A DNA stretch of 64,000 nucleotides. Origin: Gloeopeniophorella convolvens. Its lineage: Eukaryota > Basidiomycota > Agaricomycetes > Russulales. The position numbers and the translations under genes are program-made. The notes below the pieces were generated by a model, which worked only from the letters and a program-made list of their open reading frames with translations, was not told the DNA's origin and made no database searches. Below, one piece after another: positions 44,101 through 55,716 of the stretch. How positions within the stretch are numbered: the stretch's first letter is position 1; every line of letters begins with the position of its first letter. The DNA is taken from NCBI GenBank assembly GCA_022496205.1, contig WTXD01000028.1:62001-126000 (forward strand), written 5' to 3'.

Positions 44101-44216
44101 CTAGGCGACAGCACTGGGTGGCCTCCGTCTCGCTTTCTGCTCTCTGCGCCCTTAAATGCCTTCGATACTTAACCTCAAGTTCAAAGTCGGTATCTCCCCC
44201 CTCCTCCAGAGCTCCC
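41200..44216. other. GC-rich gene-free region upstream of the GATA gene
   Basis: About 3 kb of very GC-rich, CpG-rich sequence. Long open frames run in several frames on both strands at once (for example 41384-42565 plus and 41197-41775 minus), as expected when stop codons are rare. I therefore do not call them genes. It contains four GATAGCG heptamers (41812, 41906, 42260, 42278) and an AATGT/AATGC repeat at 42971-43000. It may be a long promoter or leader of the GATA gene. Confidence 0.5.
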
Positions 44217-47054
44217 ATGCTCGACCTCCAGTCTTTCCTCCACCTGATGCCTCATACCTTCCAGGGCAACAAATCCTTCATCGCGTTCTCCAATCTCGGC
44301 GACGCCGACGCCCTCACAAGGACATGGAAGGTTTGTTCCCGCCTTTTTCGCTGTATATATGCGGCCTTCCGTTCGTATGTGCTCATGTATAGGCATATAT
44401 ATGCACATATGCTAGGTCTGCACAAAGGTCGCCAGCTTCCTTGAGCAGGGACAACGCCTCGAGAACCTCTCCTGGCGTCTCTGGCATCTCCAGAACCTTA
44501 TGGTCGACACCGACAACGCAAAGTCAAAGCGCGAGTTTAAGAAGCTGTCCAAATCCATGGGCGACAAGCTCGACAAGGAGAAGGGCCGGTCCGTCGTTTA
44601 CCGCCGCCTCCCGCCCTGTAACCCTCCGCCCTGACGCTCCCCCCTCTCCCGTTTTTTTCCCCCTCGGGAAATTTTTTTTATTGCCTTCAGGAGCATAGAG
44701 GAACTCGAAGCACCTGGCTTCAAGCGCAATCACTCGACGGACATCATCCGTCAACGAGCCGCCGAGAAGGAGCGCACCCGCGAGGCCAATATTGGCTGTC
44801 CGGGCACCATCAAGCGCATGCAATTCACTTTTTCCGTCGACCAGCCCACTCCCGCCTCTGCAGCCGGTCCCGTCCAGAAGCCTGACCTCAAGCCGTCAGC
44901 AGAGTTCAAGGACAATGCCACCCGCCGAGGTCGTCCCTCCACTCGGTCCACCGCCGTCCAGGACGACGCGCCGGTCGACCCGGCAGTTGCCTCGTCCGAT
45001 TCTCACAATACAAGAGATAAGGACGCTCCCCTCACCCAGCGCGGCCGCAAAGACCACACTGTCGTCGACTATTCCTCCTTCTCCTCTTCCTCCCAAGACG
45101 CCTCATTACGATTCCCGTCTCTGTTCTCCAGTGATTTTGGCCCATCTGCCCTGTTGTTTCCTACACCCACCGTCACGAATCCCATGAACTATGGTGAAGG
45201 CGTCCGCCACACCATGTCCTCCACCGACTCCTTCGACATCGTCCGTCCGACGATCGAGCTTCCTCTTGACGAGCTCCTCATGGAGGCTGGTGACAGCCCT
45301 GAGGCCTGGACTCTCCCTGCCTTTGCTTCTTCGGATTCGCAGTCTCACGGACGCCAGCTGGATCTGGCGTCTGATGGTGACATCGAGATGAAGAGCGAGG
45401 CGTTTGAGCACCACCACCCCGCCTTCTCCCAGGCCCACTTTGCCCGTCGTGCCTCCCAGCAGGAGCAGACCGTCTCCCCTGCCAAGCTCGGCCACCGCAG
45501 TGCCACCCCTGTCGGAGCCGCCTCTACCCGCCCAGCGCTCAGTGTGCGTACCTCAGGCTCTGCATCGCGCGCGTCTGGACCTGGCGCCACCGCCACAAAT
45601 CCGCCCACGACGCTCCCACCTTCGAGTGGGGGCAATGCCCCTGGCGGTGTCAAGGCCGAGTGCTCCAACTGCGGTGCCACACATACCCCTCTCTGGCGCC
45701 GAGGACTCAACGACGAGCTCAACTGCAACGCATGCGGGCTCTACTGCAAGCTGGTGCGCACCAGCGTCTCGCGCGCGTATGGGCTTGTCGCTGATACTAT
45801 GTGTACAGCACAAGCGTCCGCGCCCGAAAAGCATGCGCAACAGCCACGGCGAGGGTCGTTCGCAGGTTGCTCCGCGACAGGAGTCGTCCGAGATCATCGC
45901 CCAGTGCTACAACTGCCACACGACTGCGACGCCACTGTGGCGCAAGGACGACGAAGGCAAAACCGTGTGCAACGCGTAAGCCGCCTCCACCTTGTCACAT
46001 GTCCGCTCCAGCTCTGACATTCCCTGACCTTTTCTTTCGAAACGACCAGTTGCGGACTTTAGTAAGTTTCATAGTACACCTTTGGTCTGGAGCGCGACGC
46101 TAATCGATGCTTCCCAGCTTCAAACTGCATGGCTCCGCACGCCCCATCTCGATGAAATCCGACGTGATTCGCAAGCGTTCCCGACACGATGCCCGCCGTG
46201 GTGGCAGTGGCGGTGCTTCCTCTGGTAACGGCAACTCGTCCGAGACCCCGTCTGCCTCTCCTGGTGCGTCTCGCCGACCGTCGCCCAACGGCGACGCTGA
46301 GGGCAACATGTCGCCGACCCTTGCAGCCGATTCCAACCTCGCCGCGTTCGACGAGACCGAGGTTGATCCTGCGTCCGCTATCAACGGCAACACCAATTCG
46401 AACGGTTTTGGCTATACCGGCACGCAGAGCGAGCTTGTCGGAGCTTTGGGCTCCGGCGGCGCGTTCGGCTACCCGTCGCTAAATCTGTCGGGCTTTCCGG
46501 GACCGTACCACCCTGATCTGCTCTCGCAGCTCTACCCGGTCGAGTACAGTGGCGAGCAAGACGAAGGCGATGCGGCGGGCGCGCTGCGGGGTACGAAGCG
46601 TCGGCGCATGAGCTCGGGCTCGGCATCCGCAACGGAGCCACCCAGCTCAGCCGTCTCGTTCTCCTCCTTCGGTGGTGGAAGTGCCTCGACCAGTGCCTCG
46701 TCTGTGCGTGGCTCGCTCGATTTCCCGTGTAGCCCGCCGGGATCAACATCGCCACCCTCTTCCACCTCGTCCAACAATAATAACAACATGAATGGGAACA
46801 ACAACAGCGGGAACTTCTACAGTGCGTACTGGCACCCGCCCATGCTCCCCCAGCCCCATGGGTCGCCCTTCATCCATCCTCCCATGCTCCCACGCGATGG
46901 GGATGCACCGATGTCCGACTTCCTGCATGGCGCCAGTGAGAACGACGTGATGCTTGGCGCGTACGCCCACCCGCCGATGTTGCTCCCCGACCCTCACCCG
47001 CCGATGTTCCCGAGCGACTGGACGGGGTACCCTACCGAAGGCACCTCCTTCTGA
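44217..47054 (+). CDS. GATA-type transcription factor with two zinc fingers
   Basis: Six exons (44217-44330, 44416-44588, 44691-45753, 45809-45975, 46050-46061, 46118-47054) splice in phase to 821 residues. Residues about 30-60 (TWKVCTKVASFLEQGQRLENLSWRLW) match the N-terminal DUF1752 domain of AreA-type factors. Finger 1 starts at about residue 419 (CSNCGATHTPLWRR ... CNACGLYCKLHKRPRPKSM). Finger 2 starts at about residue 483 (CYNCHTTATPLWRK ... CNACGLYFKLHGSARPISM) and is followed by a basic tail. Family members bind GATA sites and control nitrogen or iron metabolism. The DUF1752 domain favours a nitrogen-type role, and the inter-finger cysteine cluster of iron-sensing GATA factors is absent. 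The C-terminus is Ser/Gly/Asn-rich and holds four HPPM(L/F) repeats. Exon 5 is only 12 nt and completes finger 2. Confidence 0.93.
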
Positions 47055-50000
47055 TCCATTCATCCACCCCTCCCCATCCTCCGTTCTGTGGTCCCGGTTC
47101 GCGCATATTCTCGGTCCATTAGACAGGTCCCGGTCACGATTCACTTCAATGTCACGCCATGATGACTCAAGATTCAGATTCGCTTTGCATACGCACCGCC
47201 CACGTACGAGCCTGCTCTCTCATGACACACCTTCCTTCCCCCGCGACCCCCGGTTCTCGACTCGACTTGCTGTGCTCTGGCCCCACCATCCCCCCCATAC
47301 CCTTCGCTTCCGGCGCACCATCACTTCCATCATTCACTCCATTTTCCGTTTCATCTCCGTCTGATCATCTTCTCATAGCATCGGTCCGGCTCCGCGTTCT
47401 TATTCCTTTCCCTTATTCTGTCCGTCTCGCGTTGTTACGGTACTTATCTATTCCGCATGCCCAAGACGGCTGCGCATCTCGCACTGACGTAGCAGTAGTT
47501 GGAATCTGGTCGACGAGTGTACGACGAGCAGCAGTATAACAAGCAGACTATAGCAGTAGTAAAGTAGGATACAGGTTAGCCAAGGGATGAGTTGTTGTAC
47601 GCGCGAAGGGCTTCGCGAACCTAGCCCCAAATATATATATTTACTCTATGGATTCTCTCAGCAGGGCCTCTGGGAAGCCTGGGTCGGTGTGGCGTGCTAT
47701 CTGCGAACACGCGAACGGTCCGGCAGCCATGCAACGCGAATCTTCAAAGGGCCGGAAAGAACACCATGTGTCTCGTGTCAGTTGCGCACAACGCTGATGC
47801 GGCCGGCCGACCGTCGGAGTCGCGGGCAAGACCGACGGGCTCGAAGATCTCGCGAAGAGCCGCTCCCTCCTCTGCTGCTCTTCTCTTCGCATAGCACCTC
47901 TTCTCTTACGATACGCTGCACGAGGGCATGCCGGCGGACGTACGGACGTGCGGACGTGGCGCACACCACAATGAAATGAAATCCGACGCGCGAGATTCTC
48001 GACGGTCGCGCGAGATCGCATACGTGTTGGCGGGCACGGTGCCGGCCGTACAGCGCGCAGGGGAAGCACCGGGTACTAAGGTACACGCTGACTGTATGTA
48101 CCGTACGTGAGAGTGGGAGGGGCAAGACGTCAACCATCAATCTCGTCAGGGCGGCGCGCAAACAAGGTGCAGCTTGATGTCGTCTGATCGCCGTGCTGCG
48201 TGCCAATCTAGCTCGGGGTTACTAACAAAGACAAGAGGAGATCTAGCAGATGGTACGTACGTACGGCAGGCAAGGCGAGGGAAGGCCTGCGAGCCGCCGC
48301 GCGAAGCCGGCCTCGCAAGCTGCACGCCTCATGAGGTCGCTGTGCTTCGTCTTCGCTCGGGTAAGTACGACGACGATATGGTTGAGATGTATGGCGTGGC
48401 GGCCAAGGCGCAGCTCGGCGCACGCAGGCGATGACGACGGGGCCATTGTGCACGCGCTTGCTTGCCGCTAGCCGATGTCTATGTCAACCCCGGCGAGGAC
48501 GCCCACGCCCCGGGGACGCGGACCGCGCCGCCTTGCGCCCTGAAGTTTGCCGGGATTTCAATAAAATGTTCATTTCGCCTGCGCCGCCAGGGCGCGGACT
48601 GCAGATAAGCGAGACGCACAATGAAAGAATTCCCCAGGCCATTATAAGTAAGCGAGATGAGAGGAAGCTTGCGATGCGAGCCCACTGCGCACCCGCGGCC
48701 TGCAGGCAAGCGGGGCGTTGATGAACGGGCGACGCCGGCGCCGCGTGTGGTGGGCTCGACGCTACGTCAGTAGCGTCGGGGTCCCCGGCTTCGTTCATCT
48801 CGCGTGCGCCAGACGGCGGCGCCGTAAGTGGCGCCGCCGCGGCCCCCAAGCTGACTGAGCGAATGGCGCTATCGCACAAACAAGGATTGATGCAAGTGAG
48901 AACGCTGGGCTATCATACATAAGGGGAGAAGGTACGGCACCTGCGTCGTGCGTGCTACGTCAACGGCCTTGCGGACGACCTTCATCTCGCGTAGCGCAGC
49001 ACCAGACCATGAGGGCAGAGATGGTGGCGCAGCCCGTGAGTGGACAAGGCAAGGATGTGGTGTGGGTATGTGTGGTGCGACTGGGAGCAAAGCATTTCGT
49101 GCTCGCCGCACGCCGTAGGGTGCCTTCCGTTTGCGGCTCGCACGCGCAGTGCGTGACCTGCCGCAATTACTTACACTCCCAGAGGCCTACGAACCAACGC
49201 TGCGCCTGAGAATGTACGTTTTTGAGGCACCGACGCCCGGCGGGCGGTGACGTTTGTTTGTGTGCTGCGCCCTGATCCACGGGTGTCCATAAGCACGAAT
49301 GCGGCAGGCGCAGAAGCAGCTCGGCAAGGGTCGGAGCGCGTTGGGGGCGCGTCGTGCAGGGCAGAGAGGGTCCCACCGCTGCGCCCGAGATCATCCCGTT
49401 ACGGAACGTTGCTGAGAAGGCCGTCTTGTGCCCGCCGTGAGCGGGGGTTGACTGTGTGGGCGCGCGTCTTCTCATCCCGGCAGGACAAAGCGTGGCGACA
49501 AAACAAAGCATGTGTGGGTATGGGTGTGTTCGTACGCGTGTAGACGTCCTGCGTTTCCGTGAGATGGAGCGGCGGCATCAGACGTACGTCCCGACGAAGA
49601 CTCCGACGGTGTCGCAAAGAAGGGACACGACAAGCGAACGAGTGACGAGAATGGAGGGCTGAGAAGTGTTGGCTCCCCCCGATGGAACGCGCAGAAGGCA
49701 GAACGAGAACAGAACCGCGCGGCTTCGATGTGATTTCTCGAAAATTTCCCTGCGCATGCGGAGGCGTGAGCTGGAGTAGCTGAAATGAAAGAACAACTGG
49801 ACACAGACAATTGATTGCCTTGTTTGACGTCCGCCACTCTTGCCTCGCTCGTGCGTCCGACCGGGCGCCGTATTGACTTTGTATACCTGCCGTGTGTCGA
49901 TTGGCAGGGGTCAGATGGCTTGGCGAAGCGCCAGCCAACACGTCTTCGCCGAGATGACTCGTTGTCGCCCGAGTATCACAGGACCGAGGTTAGAACTTGT

Positions 50001-51899
50001 TCTCATCGTATCTCTTTCCGAGTCGTGGGCAGTCTTCGCTCCGTTTAGGACAAAGTGATGACGAGAGAGTCTGTCACGAATGCCGTTGCACCCGAGTGAA
50101 TTTGTAGTAGCATTGTCTTCTGACGAAAGTGTGGAATAAAAGACCTGCTACACGGGAGGAATAGAGAAAAGCTAGGGTTGCGAGCGAAACTGAACAAACG
50201 CGTTCGGCGAGTCGTGTTTCAAGTTCAACGGTCGTGTTCTCAAGATAGAACAGTACAAATATCACCAAATAAAACCGTGAGTGCCGATTTCCATTTCGGG
50301 TACTGCGTGTTCCTCGAAGTCCTCGGAGTCGCAGAGCCGGGCGTATCAAAACCGGTGGGTATTCCTAGGACAGCGATCCTTGCTATCTGAATCGGACACT
50401 TGTAGGCTGTCTTGTGCGCAGTCGCTGTACCTGGAATTGTGCCCACGCAGAGTCACTGCGTTTTCCGCAGAGGAAACGTATATCGTGGTCGGCTGTCCTC
50501 TGAGCTATTTCTACTGCAATGCAGCCGTGTGTTTGTGCATCGGACGCGACGCCTCTACCTCCAATGATATCGAGGCCCAGAGGGCAATATATGAAGGGTA
50601 CTGGGTGCATTCTCTCAATATTAACTCTATACACAGACCAACTGAAGTAAGATTGCGCGCCAAGCCTGATGCTGGAGAGCGGGGAGGGAAAGTATGTTAA
50701 CGTTATTACAGGTTATAAGTCAACGGTCTCTGGTCTTCTTATGGCCAGGGGGTCAAGAATCGCAACAAACTCTCGTTGAGTCTTAAAAAATGACTTGTAG
50801 ACTACTATTATCTACGTGGGTCCTGGTGCGATGAGCTGGGTTTGAAACGAGGCGCGCAGCGGCACGAGATGAGGTTGGGCGAGGGGAGGACGGAGGAGTG
50901 GAGGGAGCGCGAAGGGAAAAAGGAGAGCGCGAAGGTTGGAAGCGGTGACATTCGTACCCTGTATTGTATCTACTACAATCTATGATACGAGGTTATAGGA
51001 GTCCCTGTAACGTATTTACAAGAGAGTGATCACATGGGTTTTCGGAACTGGGGCACGAAAGGTTGCCGCTGGCAGACACAACAGAAACGCACTAAAACGA
51101 CGACGCGCCCATCATTGACTGCATCTTTGATTGCGTAGTATTGCTGCACATCGTCATTCGGTGGAGGCGGGACTTGTGGTTTATTTTGCACGTGGGAATT
51201 AGAGAGGAAGGGGGCGAGCGAGGCGGAATCAGCAAGGGGCGGGGGGCATCGGGAGGTGGTCCGGGAAGTCGGCCCGCTCGGAAGTCCGAGCGCGGAACGC
51301 AACAGTTGTGTTCCAACAGGTCCTCCCTCTGTTTTTCGTTTCGACTCGGGAAACATTAGCGTCAGACCATTTCACGGTGGTTACCGGGATAGATTATACC
51401 CTGATGCTCCTATATCTCTCGGAGTTGATAGCTGCAGGAAGCTGCAGACCGACTCTCTGCAGGAGAACGCGTATCATGGACGGTAGCAGGTTGCGCTAGT
51501 ACTTGCTAGCGTGTACCAGCCAGCAGAGAATCCAACTCGGGATTCGAATGGGGTAGGGAGAAGGGCATTGACGTCGAGTCGCAGAGGTAGAGCTGTACAG
51601 TCTGTACGTTGCCTTCGACATTGATGGCGGCGGACAAGGTATGACGGGTGGAAGACCTTCTACCAAACATCCATACTTCACATCACGACAAACAAGCTGG
51701 GTATTTCCCCCGAGGTATTTCGGGCCAACTGCTGGATAGCCTGTCACGGCCCGGCGGCCTTAAGTTTCGTTCTCACCAACTGTTGCATCGGCTACGCTGG
51801 TGCTGACCCCCCGTGAGTCTCATGATGGCCGCCATATGTCCCTCCACCGAGCTCCTGAAGTACACAACAGACCAGGCTGAAGAGTGGGGTCTAGTGAGG
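47055..51899. other. Gene-poor region, GC-rich in its first half
   Basis: It begins with the CT-rich 3' flank of the GATA gene. Between about 47600 and 49500 the sequence is again CpG-rich with overlapping open frames on both strands and no motif. From 49800 to 51900 composition is ordinary. The frames at 50281-50700 and 51030-51356 have no recognisable domain, and no RNA gene was seen. Confidence 0.45.
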
Positions 51900-52532
51900 T
51901 AGCTTCAGCGCGTTGACCGGCGCAGCGACGCTCCAAACGTAGAATGACATGCAACCGTTAGCCGTGAGAGTCGCGATAACTGCGGTGATATTTGAGTTGA
52001 GGATGAGTCGAAAAGTCCCCTGTGAGAGATAACCAGGTGAAACAAAGATAAATGTCGACATCACCTTGACTCCTACGGGCGTGCAAAAGAGCACCACGCC
52101 TCCGAACGAGCACTGTCGGAACCCAGTACGCTTGAGAGTGTATCAGATTTTCGAAACCTTGCATATAGTTCCGTGCCATTTGTTGGATGATCGTTGTGGA
52201 TAGTGCAGCAGAAACTAAGAGGCTCACAGACCAGTAGACATTGACGCCAGCGGAAGATGTGGGATACCAGAGATGGGAAAGGCGGCCGCCGAAGACCGCC
52301 AGGGTGATAGGGGCTTTGTCGTTGAACGAAAGGTACTGAAACACTTGCACAAGCCTAAAGGCCGATTGCTAGTTTTCGTAGCTTTCAAGTCATGCTTACA
52401 GTATACAAGTCCGTCTAGAAAGCATGTGTCACCTGATCGAAACAAATGAGCGATGAGAACCCTATGCACCACCAATCTGAACTCTATTGAAGCACGCACA
52501 GACTCGGCAGAACTGGCAGGGTTGAACGACAT
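51900..52532 (-). pseudogene. Membrane-protein relic (DUF6534-like)
   Basis: Minus-strand fragments in different frames resemble parts of the fungal multi-pass DUF6534 family. One is VFQYLSFNDKAPITLAVFG followed by NVYWSVSLLVSAALSTTII, the second a typical helix. Another is MSTFIFVSPGYLSQGTFRLI ... ITAVIATLTANG, a hydrophobic stretch ending near 51891. I could not join them into one open model and the start region is missing. Function of the family is unknown. The right edge of the window has a better kept relative. Confidence 0.35.
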
Positions 52533-53027
52533 ATCCTAATAGCTGACTGGAAGGCCTCCAGTCGGCTCACCTGCTCCTTCAACTCCGCAGAGTCGGTCCT
52601 GGTGGCACCGGGATGGGTACGGCGGCGGCTTCGAAGGCGCGCTACCACGACCTAGGTTAACGCGCGGGCCGTTGGTTCGCTTGTAAATCATTCCAAGTGT
52701 TTCGCCCTTACTCTCCACCTCTTCCTTGCCTTGTTATTCACCTGCCAGTCCGGTTCAAATTTTCCGCGATATGACGTCATGGCGATCTTCAAATTTGCCC
52801 CTTTACGACTCGGCAGTTCCAGGAGGGCTATCTCATGGAGAGCGGCTTCACTAGAGCCTATTGGCAACGGAGGATCGGAGGACGCACGTTCGAGTGTGGG
52901 GACGCAAGACCGGATTGGGAATTAGCGCGCCAATTGAGATCAGTTCCCAGTCAGCTGCTGACAGGGACACAGTTGGATCTGCAGCCGTATCTATTGCTTG
53001 CGCCGCCACGTACGGGTCCTGATCAAC

Positions 53028-53546
53028 ATGTCGTCCCAAACCAAGCGTAGAGCAGACTCCGAGGATATCACCCACAAGAAAAAGTGAGTGAACTTGCCGC
53101 GTCGGCACTTCTGCACTTAGCTCATTTCCGAATAGGCCGCGCAAGGACGAGGATGATGACTTCAATGAGGGTGATTCTGACAGTGGCGTTGACAACGGTG
53201 AGAGTCAATGGCTTGGAGGGGTCAAGTCTAATCATTGGTGCCAGACGAGCTGGAGGCGCTCGACCAGAGCAACATCATTACGACCGGAAGAAGGACGCGT
53301 GGGATAAAGGTCGACTACACCAAAGTCTCGGATGTCCCTGGCGATGATGACGAGGAAGAGGAAGAGGAAGAGGAAAGACCGAAGAAGAAAAAGGAAGCAT
53401 CTCCCAAGTCTCGCACAAAGTCTCCGCCCAAGAAGCCAGCGAATCAAGTCGAGGAGGAGGACGAAGAAGAGGAGGAGGAGGGTGATGACGACGATGACGA
53501 CGAACAGGGGGAAGATGATGCGGGCGAGGACGAGGAGGAAGTGTAA
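53028..53546 (+). CDS. CHZ1-type histone H2A.Z chaperone
   Basis: Three exons (53028-53083, 53136-53197, 53245-53546) splice in phase to 139 residues. The N-terminus is charged (MSSQTKRRADSEDITHKKK). The CHZ motif follows at about residues 40-68: DELEALDQSNIITTGRRTRG then IKVDYTKV. This is the signature of the Chz1 family, which binds H2A.Z-H2B dimers and hands them to the SWR1 complex. The C-terminal half consists of long Glu/Asp runs separated by a Lys/Pro/Ser block (KKKKEASPKSRTKSPPKK), typical of acidic histone chaperones. Small size and domain order fit the family. The first ATG has a clean donor at codon 19, supporting this start. Confidence 0.85.
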
Positions 53547-54002
53547 ATGTTCTCAGTTATAGGTGCTCTCCCATCGTACTGGTACACGTCGTCGATGAAC
53601 TTCGTACAATCGCATATTGAACTCCCAAGGTCGGCAAGTGTGAGCGATTGGCTACATCGAGAGAAGAGGTCGCGCCTCTCCTACTCTTGACCACCCCAGT
53701 AAATCATTAGGAAGAGGACCACTCACCTTGCATAGCTCTGATACTATTTCCCTGCCTGTGGATCTGAGTTAATCTCTCCCTCGTCAACTCCATCATTGAA
53801 GCAAGTTTTGTGTCGAATCCCCGTCGTCGCGATGTTCAACTGATTCCACCGCAGATTCGGAGGCGATGGGAGTGTGTCTCGGCAGATGCCGGTGCATGAC
53901 GGCCCGGGTTCCGCCACGCGAGCCTCGAGGCGGCGCCTATATCGGCGCCGGCTCTGTCGGTTCGTGTTCATTGAAGGTCAACTCGCTTGAACCACAATAA
54001 CC
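53547..54002. other. Intergenic region, no gene seen
   Basis: About 0.45 kb between the CHZ1-type gene and the next small gene, both on the plus strand. A GGCGCC-containing inverted repeat (GGCGCCTATATCGGCGCC, 53934-53951) lies near its right end. Confidence 0.5.
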
Positions 54003-54494
54003 ATGTCCAAAGAACACTCTGGCTCGCGGCCAGACTACATCACTTCACTCGCACTGTCTCGCATTCATGTGGAGCATCACAATCACCTGAACACACATCC
54101 AAGACATGCACCCCCAACGCGGCCAAAGCCTTCCGTGATTCCCGACTTGCGGTTCGAGCCTACCTACCTCGCCAAAATCGCGACCGCACCACCGGGATGG
54201 CAGTCGGTGCTGTGGATTACCACGCGCGATCAAGTGATAAGCCCGTTGCTGCAAGGTGCTCTTTGGTGCGTCACGTCCGCTTTGCTGTTGCTGCGCTGAT
54301 GACGTGCGTCTGGCAGGGGCACCGCATCCGTGTTGCTGCAGCCCTTGGCTCGGTCACTGGCGGGGTGGTGGAAAGAGCGGCGCACACTGCGTCCGGGAGC
54401 AGAAGGGGGCGGCGCAGGCTGGCTACGGCAGTGGGGGCACTCGCTATTTGCTGGGCCCGTTTCAAGGGCAGGGAGCGCCGCAGGCATCCGGTGA
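54003..54494 (+). CDS. Conserved small fungal protein
   Basis: Two exons (54003-54265 and 54317-54494) joined by a 51-nt intron give 146 residues in phase. The centre holds a block that looks familiar from fungal hypothetical proteins: VIPDLRFEPTYLAKI, then GWQSVLWITTRDQVISPLLQ, then GALWGTASVLLQPLA across the splice site. The N-terminus is His/Pro-rich and the C-terminus Gly/Trp-rich. It resembles small DUF1770-type proteins, but I am not certain of the family number. The hydrophobic RDQVISPLLQGALWG segment could be a membrane anchor. Function is unknown. The way the motif continues through the intron supports the model. Confidence 0.65.
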
Positions 54495-55716
54495 GGAGCT
54501 CCTCATATGGGAAACCATGATGTAGAATACAGGAACTATGCGTCAAGCACGTCTGGCTCACGATCAGCGCGCGTAGACGGCTAGATGAACCACGGTGGAT
54601 GCGTGGGTTTAGGCACGCATGCCAACCAATCCCAGATCGCGTTTTGCTTCTGCGCTCAAGAGCTACAAGGGCCACCCTTATTGTCATCCGTGAGCATGGC
54701 CTCGTTCGCCCATGGCTTGTCCTTCCGGGAGAGTGCAACCGTTAAGCTGGTGCACGCACGCTTGCCCCCCACATACCTAGACACGTTTCTCTGCAGAAGA
54801 CGATGTAGGGCCGGCGGCGACCGAGAAGCCGGGTTCAATCCCCTACTGTTTCACCACAGTCGCACCCTTCAAGATGTACGTAGAAAGTGGCGCTCCACCG
54901 TAAGGAGTGAGTCGGAGTTGTTGTCCAAAGCAGGAGCACCACTTCGTCTTCATGGAATTTAGAGCTAAGGTAACACACAGAGCTTAGCCTCAAGATGACA
55001 GTAAGCCATTTTCGGCGCGCATTATTATGGAAGGATCATTGACAGCTCATTGCAAGGAGCCACACCTGAGAACTTTCCCCTAATGTCCATCGGTGGCCGT
55101 GCGAACCTGGTCATCACCCGGACCAGATGGCTTCCCTGTACCGGTAGCGCGCATCTAGAGGTATCATGGCCGATCTTGCGGCCTTCGTACGCATGGAAGC
55201 TACTGGCCACTCAACCCATGTGGGAAGTGGCGCAGATATATATCACTGCTGCCTGGCATAAGTCCCCCGCACTCGCGGACTCGTGCGTACAAACTCCACG
55301 ATTCTGCGATGCATCTGACTTGTTGGGCAAGGGCCACACCCGATTTCATACTGCTTAGCAAGACGTCGGAAAGCAAGCGGAACTTCAGACGCGATGGCTC
55401 TCTGTGTTCCCCGTGAAGCGTGGGTGGAAGACTCGCCACAAAGGCTAAATCCCACCGGAATCAAATTTCCGAGGGTCTTTATCCGTCGGGAACCACCTAA
55501 GGTTCGCTCGAGAGATCACGGCCAACAATAACTCATTGGGATAGGGCATTCTGCATTGAGAGCGTCATGCGTTGGCTCGATAGACCATATTTCTACCAGT
55601 GACCGCGGGGTGAGTGGGGCTGCTTGGTTTGCACCCGACTTTCTTAATATACGTCCCCGCACACAGTTGAACCCCTCAACGCTTCAAACGACCTCTGCCA
55701 TTGAGAAAAGCAACTC
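54495..55716. other. Intergenic region, no gene seen
   Basis: About 1.2 kb between the small protein gene and the NLR gene. Frames on both strands lack motifs. It should include the NLR promoter. Confidence 0.5.
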
